DNA from: CAIWHR01 sp963809965 | GTDB taxonomy: Bacteria > Pseudomonadota > Gammaproteobacteria > Burkholderiales > Casimicrobiaceae | Length of the DNA: 64,000 nt | Assembly (NCBI GenBank): GCA_963809965.1 | Contig: CAWELU010000023.1 | Span: 62,001 to 126,000, forward strand | Direction of reading: 5' to 3' | In this document: one piece after another, positions 1 through 8,329 of the stretch | How positions within the stretch are numbered: the stretch's first letter is position 1 | Layout: every line of letters starts with the position of its first letter | Program-made: the position numbers and the translations under genes | The notes under the pieces: model-generated | Database searches by the model: none | Seen by the model: only the letters and a program-made list of their open reading frames with translations | What the model was told of the DNA's origin: nothing

Positions 1-108
1 GTTGCCGTGGACCTGCGCATTAGCAACCTGGTCGACACACCGAACGTTGCGGTGTCGGCAATCCTCGATCTCGGCGTATTCCGCGGTGATGATGACAATG
101 ACGACTGA
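1..108 (+). CDS. C-terminal end of an unidentified protein (cut by window edge)
   Basis: An open frame enters from the left edge and runs 35 codons to a TGA at 106-108. The visible end reads DLRISNLVDTPNVAVSAILD and finishes in a run of acidic residues (RGDDDNDD). That is too little to assign a family. The next gene starts 38 bases downstream on the same strand, so the two may be co-transcribed. Confidence 0.55.
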   Translation, partial: VAVDLRISNLVDTPNVAVSAILDLGVFRGDDDNDD

Positions 109-146
109 ATTGCCCGGTTCGCGCGAAGGCGCTTTCGGCTGATCCG

Positions 147-710
147 ATGAATCGCCGTACGCTTCTTCGACTGACGGCGGCGAGCGCCTCGTGGCTCTTG
201 CTCACCGGGCACTCGCCCTACCGCCAGTGGGAGGTGTACCGTAAGGCCCGGTTGATCGTGCTCGTCAATACCGAGGAGACAGTGTCCGTGCAACTCGGTC
301 TGGCGATCGCCGCGTTGCTGGCGAAACACCTGCCCGAGAGCAGGGCGATGATGGCGCGTGCGCGTGACATCAACGACGTTGTGCGGCTCATCGCGAGCAA
401 ACAGCTCGACACTGCGCTGTTCCGTGACGAAGATGCCGCCGCTGCCTTCATGGGCGCCGGCAGGTTTGCCGACAACGGCAAGGTTCCGCTCCGCGCGCTC
501 GCGCAATGCGGCACGTATGTTTTCGCGTGCCGCGACGACATGCCGCGGTCCAACGGCTACCAGATCGCGGAAACCATCGCGGAGAGGTGGAAGGAAATCG
601 ACTCCGGGCTGGTGAATGGATCGCCGAACCCGCGGCCGAGTTCGTCGATGCGAATTCCGTTGCACCCTGGAGCGCTCGAATACTACGAGGACCATCCGCA
701 GGCCGGCTGA
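147..710 (+). CDS. Short TAXI/TRAP-type solute-binding-like protein
   Basis: The product has 187 residues. It begins with an export-type N-terminus (MNRRTLLRLTAASASWLLL), which has a twin-arginine-like RR and a hydrophobic core. The middle (LAIAALLAKHLPESRAMMAR, then RLIASKQLDTAL) and the ending (PLHPGALEYYEDH) resemble the substrate-binding proteins of TAXI-family TRAP transporters, whose C-termini often carry an HPGA..YY motif. It is much shorter than the roughly 320 residues usual there, so it may be a reduced or accessory binding protein. No TRAP membrane subunit lies nearby. No clear ribosome binding site precedes the ATG. The family assignment is tentative; the reading frame is convincing. 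Confidence 0.65.
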   Translation: MNRRTLLRLTAASASWLLLTGHSPYRQWEVYRKARLIVLVNTEETVSVQLGLAIAALLAKHLPESRAMMARARDINDVVRLIASKQLDTALFRDEDAAAAFMGAGRFADNGKVPLRALAQCGTYVFACRDDMPRSNGYQIAETIAERWKEIDSGLVNGSPNPRPSSSMRIPLHPGALEYYEDHPQAG

Positions 711-951
711 GGAAGCTCTGCATCCCCGCTCATTGTGAGCGCAGCCTCTTGTTTGATCGCTCGTCTTCGTCCGCTGCCGCACCGAGGTAAATCCTGGGAT
801 GGGCAATCTCCCGCGTCCGCAAGCAGCGTCGAGTAGTTTGCGTGCGCGTGGCGATAAGCGCAGCGCATGAACCGGATGGCACGGCGCATCGTCGGACGTT
901 AGAGCGCGTTGAACTCAACCCCGCAAGCTCAAGAACTTCGTCGGTAGTGCC

Positions 952-1413
952 TCAGTCCGGCCCGTCGCCGCTAATATGGGTGTCGTTCGGGTTGGGGCTA
1001 CCTTTGCGGGTTTCCACAAGCGACTTCAAGCTCATCAGATATATCGCCCACTTGGTACTGCAGTGGTGCATGAATTCGACCGGCTCCTTCCAATCCTGGT
1101 GCTTGAAGAGGACGATGGAATGGTCGCCTGCTTGTTTGAGATCAAAACTTATCTTTGTGCCGATCCATTCTTCGGGCCCCTCGACCACTTGCCATAGCAC
1201 ACGCTTGGCGGGCTGAAGCTCAAGAACCTTCATGTCGAAGCCGCCGATCTCGGCGCCCCCGGCGCTAAAGCGGAACTTGAGCACTCCGCCGACCTTGCTT
1301 TCCCCTTGCGTGTTGTTCGTCCACCAGGCGGCCAGGCCTTCGCGCGTGGCCAATGCCTTATAGACCTCATCCGGGGACGACTTGATTCCGACTCTATGCA
1401 GAATATCCACCAT
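952..1413 (-). CDS. SRPBCC / AHSA1-like START-fold protein
   Basis: The product has 153 residues starting MVDILHRVGIKSSPDEVYKA. The pattern of a short beta strand, then SPDEVYKALATREGLAAWWT, then conserved tryptophans and a C-terminal helix is typical of the AHSA1/SRPBCC family. These are small soluble proteins with a hydrophobic pocket; most bind lipids or other ligands and have unknown substrates. The start at 1413 is chosen because AAGGAGAA lies just upstream; a longer upstream frame exists but lacks family similarity. The gene is divergent from the winged-helix regulator at 1522, leaving about 110 bases for both promoters. Such pairs often mean the neighbour controls it (inference). Confidence 0.85.
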   Translation of the reverse strand: MVDILHRVGIKSSPDEVYKALATREGLAAWWTNNTQGESKVGGVLKFRFSAGGAEIGGFDMKVLELQPAKRVLWQVVEGPEEWIGTKISFDLKQAGDHSIVLFKHQDWKEPVEFMHHCSTKWAIYLMSLKSLVETRKGSPNPNDTHISGDGPD

Positions 1414-1521
1414 TTGCCATTCTCCTTGCTGGTTGTAGGAAACGACTGTGTTCGTCGCGGTTGCTGGTAATTTAGCGCCGGGGATCCGCATGGCGGGAGT
1501 GACAAGTGTGACGGGATTCCT

Positions 1522-2742
1522 ATGGACTCGATGATTACGGCCGCGGCGCGCGCACTCGCGGCGGGTGATCCGCTCGGTGCATTGAAGCGGGTCGCCCTGC
1601 GCGATGACGCGCCGGCGCTCGCGCTTCGAGGCATCGCGATGGCGCAGCTCGGCGATCTCGCTCGCGCGAAGATCCTCCTCCGAAGTGCGGCAAGTGCCTT
1701 CGGTCTGAGAGAAGCCGTGGCCCGCGCGAGGTGCGTCGTCGCGGAGGCTGAGGTTGCGCTCGCCTCGCGCGACCTGAGCTGGCCTGCGAAGGCGCTCGAC
1801 GCGGCGCGGGCGACGCTCGAACATCACAGCGACCGGGTGAACGCCGCACATGCGCGGTATCTCGAGGGACGGCGCCTCCTCCTGATCGGGCGCCTTGACG
1901 AGGCCGAGCGCGCGCTCGCCGAGCTCGATCCCGCGTCCCTTCCTCCCGCGTCGAAGGTTGCCCACGAGCTCGTCGTTGCGGGGATCGCGATGCGCCGCCT
2001 CCGGGCGAAGCCAGCGCGCGCTGCGCTCGCTCGGGCCCAGGACGCCGCGCGCCACGCAGGTATCTCCGCGCTGATGGCGGAGGTCGAAGGCGTATCCCTC
2101 GTCCTGAACGCGCCCGCGGCGCGCCTGCTTGCGCATGGCGAGGAGCGACTCCTCGTGCTCGAGGAGGTCGAAGCGTTATTGGCGTCGAGGGCGCTCGTCG
2201 TGGACGCCTGCCGTCGTGTCGTGCGTCACGCAGGCACGGTGATCTCGCTCGCGAAGCGTCCGGTGTTGTTCACCCTTGCCCGCGCGCTGGGCGACGCGTG
2301 GCCGGGAGATGTTGCGAGGGACACGCTCGTCGCGCGCGCATTCCGGGCGAAGCGCGCCGATGAATCGTATCGCGCGCGGTTGCGAGTCGAAGTCGGGCGG
2401 CTTCGCACGATGCTTCGGACGCTGGCCGACGTGAGCGCGACGAAGCGAGGGTTTGCGCTGGCGCCGCGCCGCGCACGCGAGGTCGTCGTGCTGGCGCCGC
2501 CCGTCGAAGAGGAGCATGCGGCGGTGCTCGCCTTCCTCGCCGACGGTGAGGCGTGGTCGAGCTCGGCCCTGGCGCTTGCGCTTGGAGCCAGCCAGCGCAC
2601 CGTGCAGCGGGCACTCGACTCGCTTGCGGCAGCAGACAAGGTGCAGTCGCTTGGTCGCGGGCGAGCTCGTCGCTGGATGACTCCGCCCGTGCCGGGATTC
2701 CCGACGACTTTGTTACTCCCCGCTCCGCTGCCGGGTGATTAG
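1522..2742 (+). CDS. Helical-repeat protein with C-terminal winged-helix DNA-binding domain
   Basis: The product has 406 residues. Residues 1-300 are Ala/Arg/Leu-rich and arranged as degenerate TPR-like helical pairs. A conserved linker follows (RVEVGRLRTMLRTLADVSAT), and a C-terminal winged helix near residues 335-385 contains LALGASQRTVQRALDSL, a clear recognition-helix pattern, followed by a basic wing (GRGRARRW). It is probably a cytosolic transcription factor. It is divergent from the SRPBCC gene and only 9 bases ahead of the beta-propeller gene, so it probably shares a transcript with the latter. The ligand or signal is unknown. Confidence 0.8.
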   Translation: MDSMITAAARALAAGDPLGALKRVALRDDAPALALRGIAMAQLGDLARAKILLRSAASAFGLREAVARARCVVAEAEVALASRDLSWPAKALDAARATLEHHSDRVNAAHARYLEGRRLLLIGRLDEAERALAELDPASLPPASKVAHELVVAGIAMRRLRAKPARAALARAQDAARHAGISALMAEVEGVSLVLNAPAARLLAHGEERLLVLEEVEALLASRALVVDACRRVVRHAGTVISLAKRPVLFTLARALGDAWPGDVARDTLVARAFRAKRADESYRARLRVEVGRLRTMLRTLADVSATKRGFALAPRRAREVVVLAPPVEEEHAAVLAFLADGEAWSSSALALALGASQRTVQRALDSLAAADKVQSLGRGRARRWMTPPVPGFPTTLLLPAPLPGD

Positions 2743-2751
2743 AATGGAAGC

Positions 2752-3438
2752 ATGAATCGATCAGCGGCCAAGATCGTCCGTGAATATGGACCCTTTCCGG
2801 GCGTTGACAGTGTGCATGGGGTCACGTATGACGGTCGGCAAGTCTGGTTCGCGTCCGGAGACAAGCTGAACGCCCTCGATCCTGCGAGCGGGAAGACGGT
2901 GCGCTCGATCGATGTCGCCGCGCATGCAGGAACGGCCTTCGATGGCGAGCACCTGTTTCAGATCGCCGAGGATCGTATCCAGAAGATCGATCCGAAGACC
3001 GGTCGTGTGCTCGCCACGATCCCGGCGCCCGGCGGCGGCGGTGACTCGGGGCTCGCGTGGGCCGAAGGGACGCTCTGGGTGGGGCAGTATCGGGATCGCA
3101 AGATCCATCAAATCGATCCCAAAACCGGAGCGATTCTGCGCACCATCGAGTCCAACCGTTTCGTCACCGGGGTCAGCTGGGTCGACGGCGAGCTCTGGCA
3201 CGGCACCTGGGAAGGTGACGAGAGCGATTTGAGGCGCGTCGATCCTCGAACGGGAGAGGTCCTGGAGAAGCTCGAGATGCCGCCCGGAGTGTTCGTGTCG
3301 GGGCTCGAGGCCGATGGCGGCGATCGATTCTACTGCGGAGGAGCAACGAGCGGGAAGGTGAGAGCCGTCCGCCGGCCCAAGCGGAGCTCCCCGGGTGGCA
3401 CCGGCTCCCAGATCCTCGTCGACTCCACGAGCAAGTAA
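2752..3438 (+). CDS. Beta-propeller protein, glutaminyl cyclase / Vgb-like
   Basis: The product has 228 residues built of short repeats of the type DGRQVWFASG, LNALDPASGK, IQKIDPKTGR and IHQIDPKTGA. Each has a strand pattern ending in DP.TG, as in six-bladed propellers related to glutamine cyclotransferase and virginiamycin lyase. No signal peptide is visible, so it is probably cytosolic. Catalytic residues cannot be assigned with confidence. It follows the winged-helix gene by 9 bases and is probably co-transcribed with it. The last ~25 residues (RRPKRSSPGGTGSQ) are basic and unlike a blade. Confidence 0.75.
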   Translation: MNRSAAKIVREYGPFPGVDSVHGVTYDGRQVWFASGDKLNALDPASGKTVRSIDVAAHAGTAFDGEHLFQIAEDRIQKIDPKTGRVLATIPAPGGGGDSGLAWAEGTLWVGQYRDRKIHQIDPKTGAILRTIESNRFVTGVSWVDGELWHGTWEGDESDLRRVDPRTGEVLEKLEMPPGVFVSGLEADGGDRFYCGGATSGKVRAVRRPKRSSPGGTGSQILVDSTSK

Positions 3439-3484
3439 TCGAAGCGACCCTCGCGGGCAAGCTGCGATAGCTCGATCTGCAGTT

Positions 3485-3898
3485 CTAGCCGGCCGGTAGG
3501 CTGCCGAAACACAGCGCTAACGTGAACAATGCCATCGCCGCCAATGATGTGGCCGTTCGAACGTGGTTCCAGGCCGTCCAGCGCGAAAGATAGGCGCTCC
3601 AAAGTCTTGCGCTCGCTGCGTCACCCGGCACCGCCGCCGGCAGCGCATTGTTTTTCGGTACGTTGAAGACCATGGTCACCAGCAGGGTTCCGACGAGGTA
3701 GAGCACAGCGCCGGCGAGCAGGTAGATCGCGCCCGGCTGCTGCCAGCGCTGCAGCGAGACGATTACCAGGAAGGCGCTGGCAATGGCCGTCCCGAAGAAC
3801 GTCGCCAGGAACCATGAATGCAGTATCGCAACGTTGATCGACTGGGTCGTCGCGTGGACCGTGATTATCGCGGTGGGTGCAGCGGCGACGGTGTGGTT
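3485..3898 (-). pseudogene. 5'-truncated DUF1772 (anthrone-oxygenase-like) membrane protein
   Basis: Read on the minus strand, the frame contains ITVHATTQSINVAILHSWF and then AIYLLAGAVLYLVGTLLVTM and VFNVPKNNALPA, which are hallmark segments of DUF1772 small membrane proteins. The frame has no ATG: going upstream from the conserved part it meets a TAG at 3899-3901, and the usual first membrane helix is missing. GTG at 3706 could start a 73-residue protein, but this would discard the conserved HATT..HSWF region. The gene therefore looks 5'-truncated or frameshifted. Confidence 0.6.
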
Positions 3899-3901
3899 CT
3901 A

Positions 3902-4405
3902 GCGCTACGGGGTCGGCGCGCCCTCGTCCTCGGCCTCCTACGCCACCGAAACCGCATAACAACCTCTTACGGGTTACAGCACGGCGAAAAAGGTCCGCGC
4001 AGACCCTCCAAGGTCGGGCTTGTCATCATCGCTCAACTCCGAATATCTGCAAGTGTTTTTGCGCGGTCTCGGCCGCTGGTTGCCTTCGGTGGGCGTCACC
4101 CCTAACCGGCCAGTCGGAACTTGGAGACAGCGCATTCTCGGATTTCTCTGAACGGGCAATCGTGGCCATTCGACGCATGCCCGTGCGCACGCCGAGTTCT
4201 TGCCGGCGACAAGGCCTTCCGCCAGGGCAAACCCGCTTATCGACGAGTGCGGCCGACCGAAACGTTGCCGGAGCAGGCGGCAGCAGCGCCTTCGTGCCGC
4301 CTGCGAAAGTGTCGGCCGAGGTATAAACTCCGGCAGACCGGGGGCGACCGCGTCCGTTGCTTGGCAGCGACGGAGCCGGCACCCTGGTTACACGGGGAGA
4401 CCAGC
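3902..4405. other. Intergenic region, no supported gene
   Basis: About 500 bases lie between the damaged DUF1772 gene and the LivK-type gene. Several short open frames run through it on both strands, but none has a family-like sequence or a ribosome binding site. The right part presumably holds the promoter of the binding-protein gene; no confident -35/-10 pair was picked. Confidence 0.4.
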
Positions 4406-5539
4406 TTGAAGGCAGCTAACCGCATGTTCGGATTCACGGGTGCAATCACCATCGCGATGGTCTTGGCAACGGCACCGCTGCGCGCGCAGGACGTCGTCAG
4501 GATCGGCTTCGCCTCCCCGCTGACGGGCGGGCAGGCGAGCTATGGCAAAGACAATCAAAACGGTGCGCAGCTCGCAATCGACGAGCTGAACGCTCAGCGT
4601 CCGACGATTGGCGGCCGAACGGTGAAGTTCGAGCTGATTGCCGAGGATGATCAGGCCGATCCGAAGATGGGGCCGCTGATTGCGCAGAAGTTGGTCGACG
4701 CCCGGGTCGCTGGCGTGGTCGGACATTTCAATTCCGGCGTGACCATCCCGGCCTCCAAAGTGTATAGCGACGCCGGCATTCCGCAACTATCAGTGTCGAC
4801 CAACGTCAAGTACACGATGCAGGGGTACAAGACCGCGTTTCGATTGATGGCCGATGACGGCAAGCAGGGGAAGGCACTGGGGGAGTACGCGGTGAAGACG
4901 CTTAAGTTCAAGCGCCTCGCGGTCATCGATGATGCCACCGCCTACGGCCAGGGACTTGCGGAAGAGTTCGTGCAGGCGGTAAAGGCCGCGGGCGGCGAGG
5001 TCGTCCGGCACGAGCACACGAACGACAAAGCGGTGGATTTCGCGCCGCTGCTGACGGCCATCAAGGCGCAGAGCCCCGATGCCATATTCTTTGGCGGTTA
5101 CGACCAGCAAGCTGGGCCAATGGTGCGCCAGATGAAGACGTTGGGGATGGACGTCAAGCTGATGGGCGGCGAAACAATGAACTCGGCGAAATTCATCGAA
5201 CTCGCGGGCCCGGCCGCCGAAGGCCAGATTGCCTCGACCCCCGGCGCCGCACTGGAGTCCCGGCCCGCGGGCAAGGCGTTCGCAGACAAGTACAAAGCAC
5301 GCTACAACCAAGACATTGGTCTGTACGCGCCTTACTTTTACGACGGCGTGATGCTGATTGCGGCGGCGATGAAGGCAGCCAATTCGACCGACCCTGCAAA
5401 ATATCTGCCGGCGCTTGCGAAGATCAAATATGCAGGCATCACTGCCGACATTGAATTTGATGGCAAGGGCGACCTCACCAACGGGCTCCTTACGATCTTT
5501 GAAGTGAAGAATGCCAAGTGGCAGGTGGTCTCGAAGTAG
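4406..5539 (+). CDS. Branched-chain amino acid ABC transporter substrate-binding protein (LivK-like)
   Basis: The product has 377 residues. A TTG start at 4406 is preferred because GGGGAG lies six bases upstream and it gives a normal signal peptide (MKAANRMFGFTGAITIAMVL, cut after APLRAQ); the ATG at 4424 is the alternative. The mature protein has the periplasmic-binding type I pattern: VRIGFASPLTGGQASYGKD, AQLAIDELNA, VVGHFNSGVTIPAS, AFRLMADDGKQG, and IKAQSPDAIFFGGYD. It would capture branched-chain or other amino acids in the periplasm for a Liv-type ABC transporter. No permease or ATPase genes adjoin it, so it is an orphan here and its ligand cannot be read from context. Confidence 0.93.
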   Translation: MKAANRMFGFTGAITIAMVLATAPLRAQDVVRIGFASPLTGGQASYGKDNQNGAQLAIDELNAQRPTIGGRTVKFELIAEDDQADPKMGPLIAQKLVDARVAGVVGHFNSGVTIPASKVYSDAGIPQLSVSTNVKYTMQGYKTAFRLMADDGKQGKALGEYAVKTLKFKRLAVIDDATAYGQGLAEEFVQAVKAAGGEVVRHEHTNDKAVDFAPLLTAIKAQSPDAIFFGGYDQQAGPMVRQMKTLGMDVKLMGGETMNSAKFIELAGPAAEGQIASTPGAALESRPAGKAFADKYKARYNQDIGLYAPYFYDGVMLIAAAMKAANSTDPAKYLPALAKIKYAGITADIEFDGKGDLTNGLLTIFEVKNAKWQVVSK

Positions 5540-6445
5540 GCGATTCACCCATCAGCGTTTTAAGTCGTTGGTCGAATGGCCACCGCGGCGGTGATGGGCG
5601 GTGTGGCGTGAATCGGATTCGCCAGCGTGCGAATGGCCTGCTGCATTCCGTAGCATTATCCAGCGACCGCTACCAGTAATTTCGCCGGATGGCCGCAGTT
5701 GGCCGATCTCGGGCGGTCGAGGGTCACTACGATCCGATGGTCGCCAGATCAGGTTTCGGCAACGAAAACTAAGTACCCCGAAGGGGCGCGAACTGCCGCC
5801 TTGAAACCAGCGGCACCAAATACAACGAGTGACCTAGCGTCCTCAGTACTGGGCGACAGTACGACGCACGCCGTACCAAGTACGTCGATAGGAATACCAT
5901 CTGAGAGCGCGGTGCCAGCGGGGCAAGATGATTGGGATCGACGCCGCCGCGAAGCGAGCGCGAAACGGGCTTGAACTGCACCAGCAAAGTTGGGGATGAT
6001 GTCGTGGCCCGTTGCGGCCGACGCGCGGACGAGATCGGAGCGGCCTTGGCCCAGGACGGGGGATGACGCAATCACGAGTGCGGCGACTGCGGTCGTAGCG
6101 CACTTGCGCTCCATTGCAGTCATTGAGCGGTGCCTGTCGGTCTCATCCGGCTGCCGTGCGCGAGGCGCGGGCACGCTGGGGCCGACGAGTCACCCGCACC
6201 GTGGGGCAAGAAAGAACGGGTCTGCCGGGATGCCCTATTCACTCATCTCCCCGGTCGCGTCAACTCGTGATAATTTAATCCGCTCGCGCTTGTTGGGGTT
6301 GGAATTCCTTCCGATTTCGGGTGTGCCCGGAAGTCACCGAGCGCAATTCGCCGATTGGCCTCGCCAGAAACCCGTGGTACGGACCGCGATCCTGGCCTGG
6401 CATTGAAGGTGTCGGAAGCAAGAGGGCGAGCAAGAGGGCGCAGCC
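5540..6445. other. 900-base gap with one weak minus-strand candidate
   Basis: No convincing gene is visible. The best candidate is a minus-strand frame, 5749-6123, about 124 residues, opening MTAMERKCATTAVAALVIAS, which could pass as a signal peptide ending SPVLGQ. The rest (NFAGAVQARFALASRRRR...) has no recognisable family and no ribosome binding site precedes it. It may be a decayed exported protein. The region 5540-5750 shows nothing. Confidence 0.3.
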
Positions 6446-8089
6446 ATGCCAGCAAAGTATTCGGTAGCGATCCTCGGCGGCGGCGTGGGCGGACTCAGCG
6501 CGGCGCATGAGCTGGCCGAACGCGGGTTTGCAGTAACGGTGTACGAGCGCAAGGCTGCGTTCGGCGGCAAGGCTCGCAGCCTGTCGGTCGCCGGCAGCGG
6601 CGTCGACGGACGCAAGGATCTTCCTGGAGAGCACGGCTTCCGCTTCTTCCCGGGGTTCTACAAGCACATCACCGATACCATGGGGCGAATCCCATTCGGG
6701 GTGCGCGGCGCCAGCTGTCGCGACAATCTTGTGCAAGCCACGCGGATTCTGCTTGCGCGCCAGGGTAAGTGCGACCCGGTTTGGGTCGCCCGATTTCCCG
6801 AAACTCTCGATGATTTTCGGACCGCCTTCTTGGCACTGTTCGACAATCTCGACATACCGCATGTCGAGGTGGTGCATTTCGTTACGCGACTGCTGGCGCT
6901 CGCGACAAGCTGCGAGGATCGCTACCACGACGAGTACGAACACATCACATTCTGGGATTTCATCGGAGCGGACGCACGGTCCGAGAACTATCGCAAATAC
7001 CTCGGGCAGGGGATGTCGCGCTCGCTGGTGGCCATGCGCGCCGAAGAGAGCAGCACGCGCAGCGTGGGGCGCATCCTATTACAACTCTTCTACGGCATCC
7101 TCGTTCCGGGCCGCGTGTTCGATCGCTTGCTGAGCGGACCGACAAACGACGTATGGATCGATCCATGGCGAAAGCACCTGACGGACCATCTTGGCGCGAC
7201 GCTGGTGCCGAACGCAACCGTGCGCTCGTTCAACCTGAGCGGCGACCGCATTCGCAGCGTCTCAATCGAGCGCAACGGGCAACTCGAAGAGGTGACCGCC
7301 GATTTCCATGTCGCGGCGATGCCCGTGGAGGTGATGCAGGAACTCATCACGCCGGAGCTGGCGCGTGCCGCACCGTCGTTGGCTCGGCTTGGCGAGCTTC
7401 GCACGGAGTGGATGAACGGCATCCAGTTCTTTCTCAGGGCCGACCGGCCGCTCACTGATGGTCACACGATCTATCTCGACTCGAACTGGGCACTCACGTC
7501 GATATCGCAGCGGCAATTCTGGCACGGCTACGACCTGTCGGCGTACGGCAACGGCCGCGTGGGCGGAATCCTCTCGGTCGATATCTCGAACTGGACAGCA
7601 CCGGGAAACGTCAACGGGAAGCCCGCGATGGCGGCCGCGTCGCGTGAGGAAATCAAAGATGAAGTCTGGGCGCAGCTGAAGGCGGCGCTCAATGCGGCCG
7701 GCCAGCTGCAGATCGAGGATCACAATCTGGTCGACTGGTTCCTCGATCCGGACATAGAGCTCCCCAATCCGGGGACGGTGACAAACGCCGAGCCGCTCCT
7801 CATCAATCATGCCGGATCGCTGGCCGCTCGCCCAGAGGCGTACACGGAGGTCGGAAACCTGTTCCTCGCCGCCGACTATGTGCGTACCCACACCGACCTC
7901 GCCACGATGGAAGCGGCGAACGAGGCGGCGAGGCGCGCGACGAATGCCATCCTGGCCGTGTCGGGCGTCGCGACGACGCCGTGCGATCTGTGGGAGTTCG
8001 ATGTTCCCAACGCAATTCGCCACGCCCAACGGCTCGACCAGGTGCGCTTCCGGATGGGCCTGCCCAACCTGTTCCTCGCGTTTGGGTGA
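6446..8089 (+). CDS. FAD-dependent amine-oxidase / phytoene-desaturase-like oxidoreductase
   Basis: The product has 547 residues. The N-terminus has the dinucleotide-binding motif AILGGGVGGLSAAHELAERG followed by the acidic VYERKAAFGGKA, the signature of flavin amine oxidases and carotenoid or hydroxysqualene dehydrogenases. The GEHGFRFFPGFYKHI segment matches the second FAD contact in that superfamily. The C-terminal part (GNLFLAADYVRTHTDLATME) is the conserved region that closes over the flavin and ends in a helix. There is no signal peptide or membrane helix. Neighbours give no pathway: a DJ-1 remnant follows on the other strand. The substrate is unknown; a hydrophobic lipid or terpenoid substrate is the usual case for this branch (inference). 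Confidence 0.85.
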   Translation: MPAKYSVAILGGGVGGLSAAHELAERGFAVTVYERKAAFGGKARSLSVAGSGVDGRKDLPGEHGFRFFPGFYKHITDTMGRIPFGVRGASCRDNLVQATRILLARQGKCDPVWVARFPETLDDFRTAFLALFDNLDIPHVEVVHFVTRLLALATSCEDRYHDEYEHITFWDFIGADARSENYRKYLGQGMSRSLVAMRAEESSTRSVGRILLQLFYGILVPGRVFDRLLSGPTNDVWIDPWRKHLTDHLGATLVPNATVRSFNLSGDRIRSVSIERNGQLEEVTADFHVAAMPVEVMQELITPELARAAPSLARLGELRTEWMNGIQFFLRADRPLTDGHTIYLDSNWALTSISQRQFWHGYDLSAYGNGRVGGILSVDISNWTAPGNVNGKPAMAAASREEIKDEVWAQLKAALNAAGQLQIEDHNLVDWFLDPDIELPNPGTVTNAEPLLINHAGSLAARPEAYTEVGNLFLAADYVRTHTDLATMEAANEAARRATNAILAVSGVATTPCDLWEFDVPNAIRHAQRLDQVRFRMGLPNLFLAFG

Positions 8090-8092
8090 GGC

Positions 8093-8253
8093 TGGAACCG
8101 GTGTGGCTCGAAGTCCTTCGTCGGGTCGACGATCTACAACGTAGGGTCGCTGCTCCAGATCAACGCCCGCTCGCGGAGCAGCGTCGTCGACTTCTTCCCC
8201 CGCAGAAGGCCCGCGGCGCGGAGGATGAACGCTCCCGTGCAGACGGTCCAGTC
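8093..8253 (-). pseudogene. Remnant of a DJ-1/PfpI-type protein
   Basis: The minus strand encodes DWTVCTGAFILRAAGLLRGK followed by KSTT. This is the nucleophile-elbow segment of DJ-1/PfpI domains (VCTGAFIL.AAGLL.G..ATT), with the conserved cysteine in VCTGA. The frame then meets a TAG after about 43 codons (SSDPTL stop), and no N-terminal part is present. Only this internal fragment survives between the FAD enzyme and the receiver-domain gene. Confidence 0.6.
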
Positions 8254-8329
8254 AAATTCTTGGGCATTTGGTATCTTGGTGCTTTAGCTTGGGCACACCG
8301 GCATCCGCTTTGCAGCGGGCGAAGGGGAA

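Noticed and set aside
3839..3904. Plus-strand hydrophobic stretch VVAWTVIIAVGAAATVWF resembling the helix at 31.6 kb
   Set aside because: On the opposite strand the same DNA encodes the conserved HATT..HSWF region of DUF1772, which is the better explanation.
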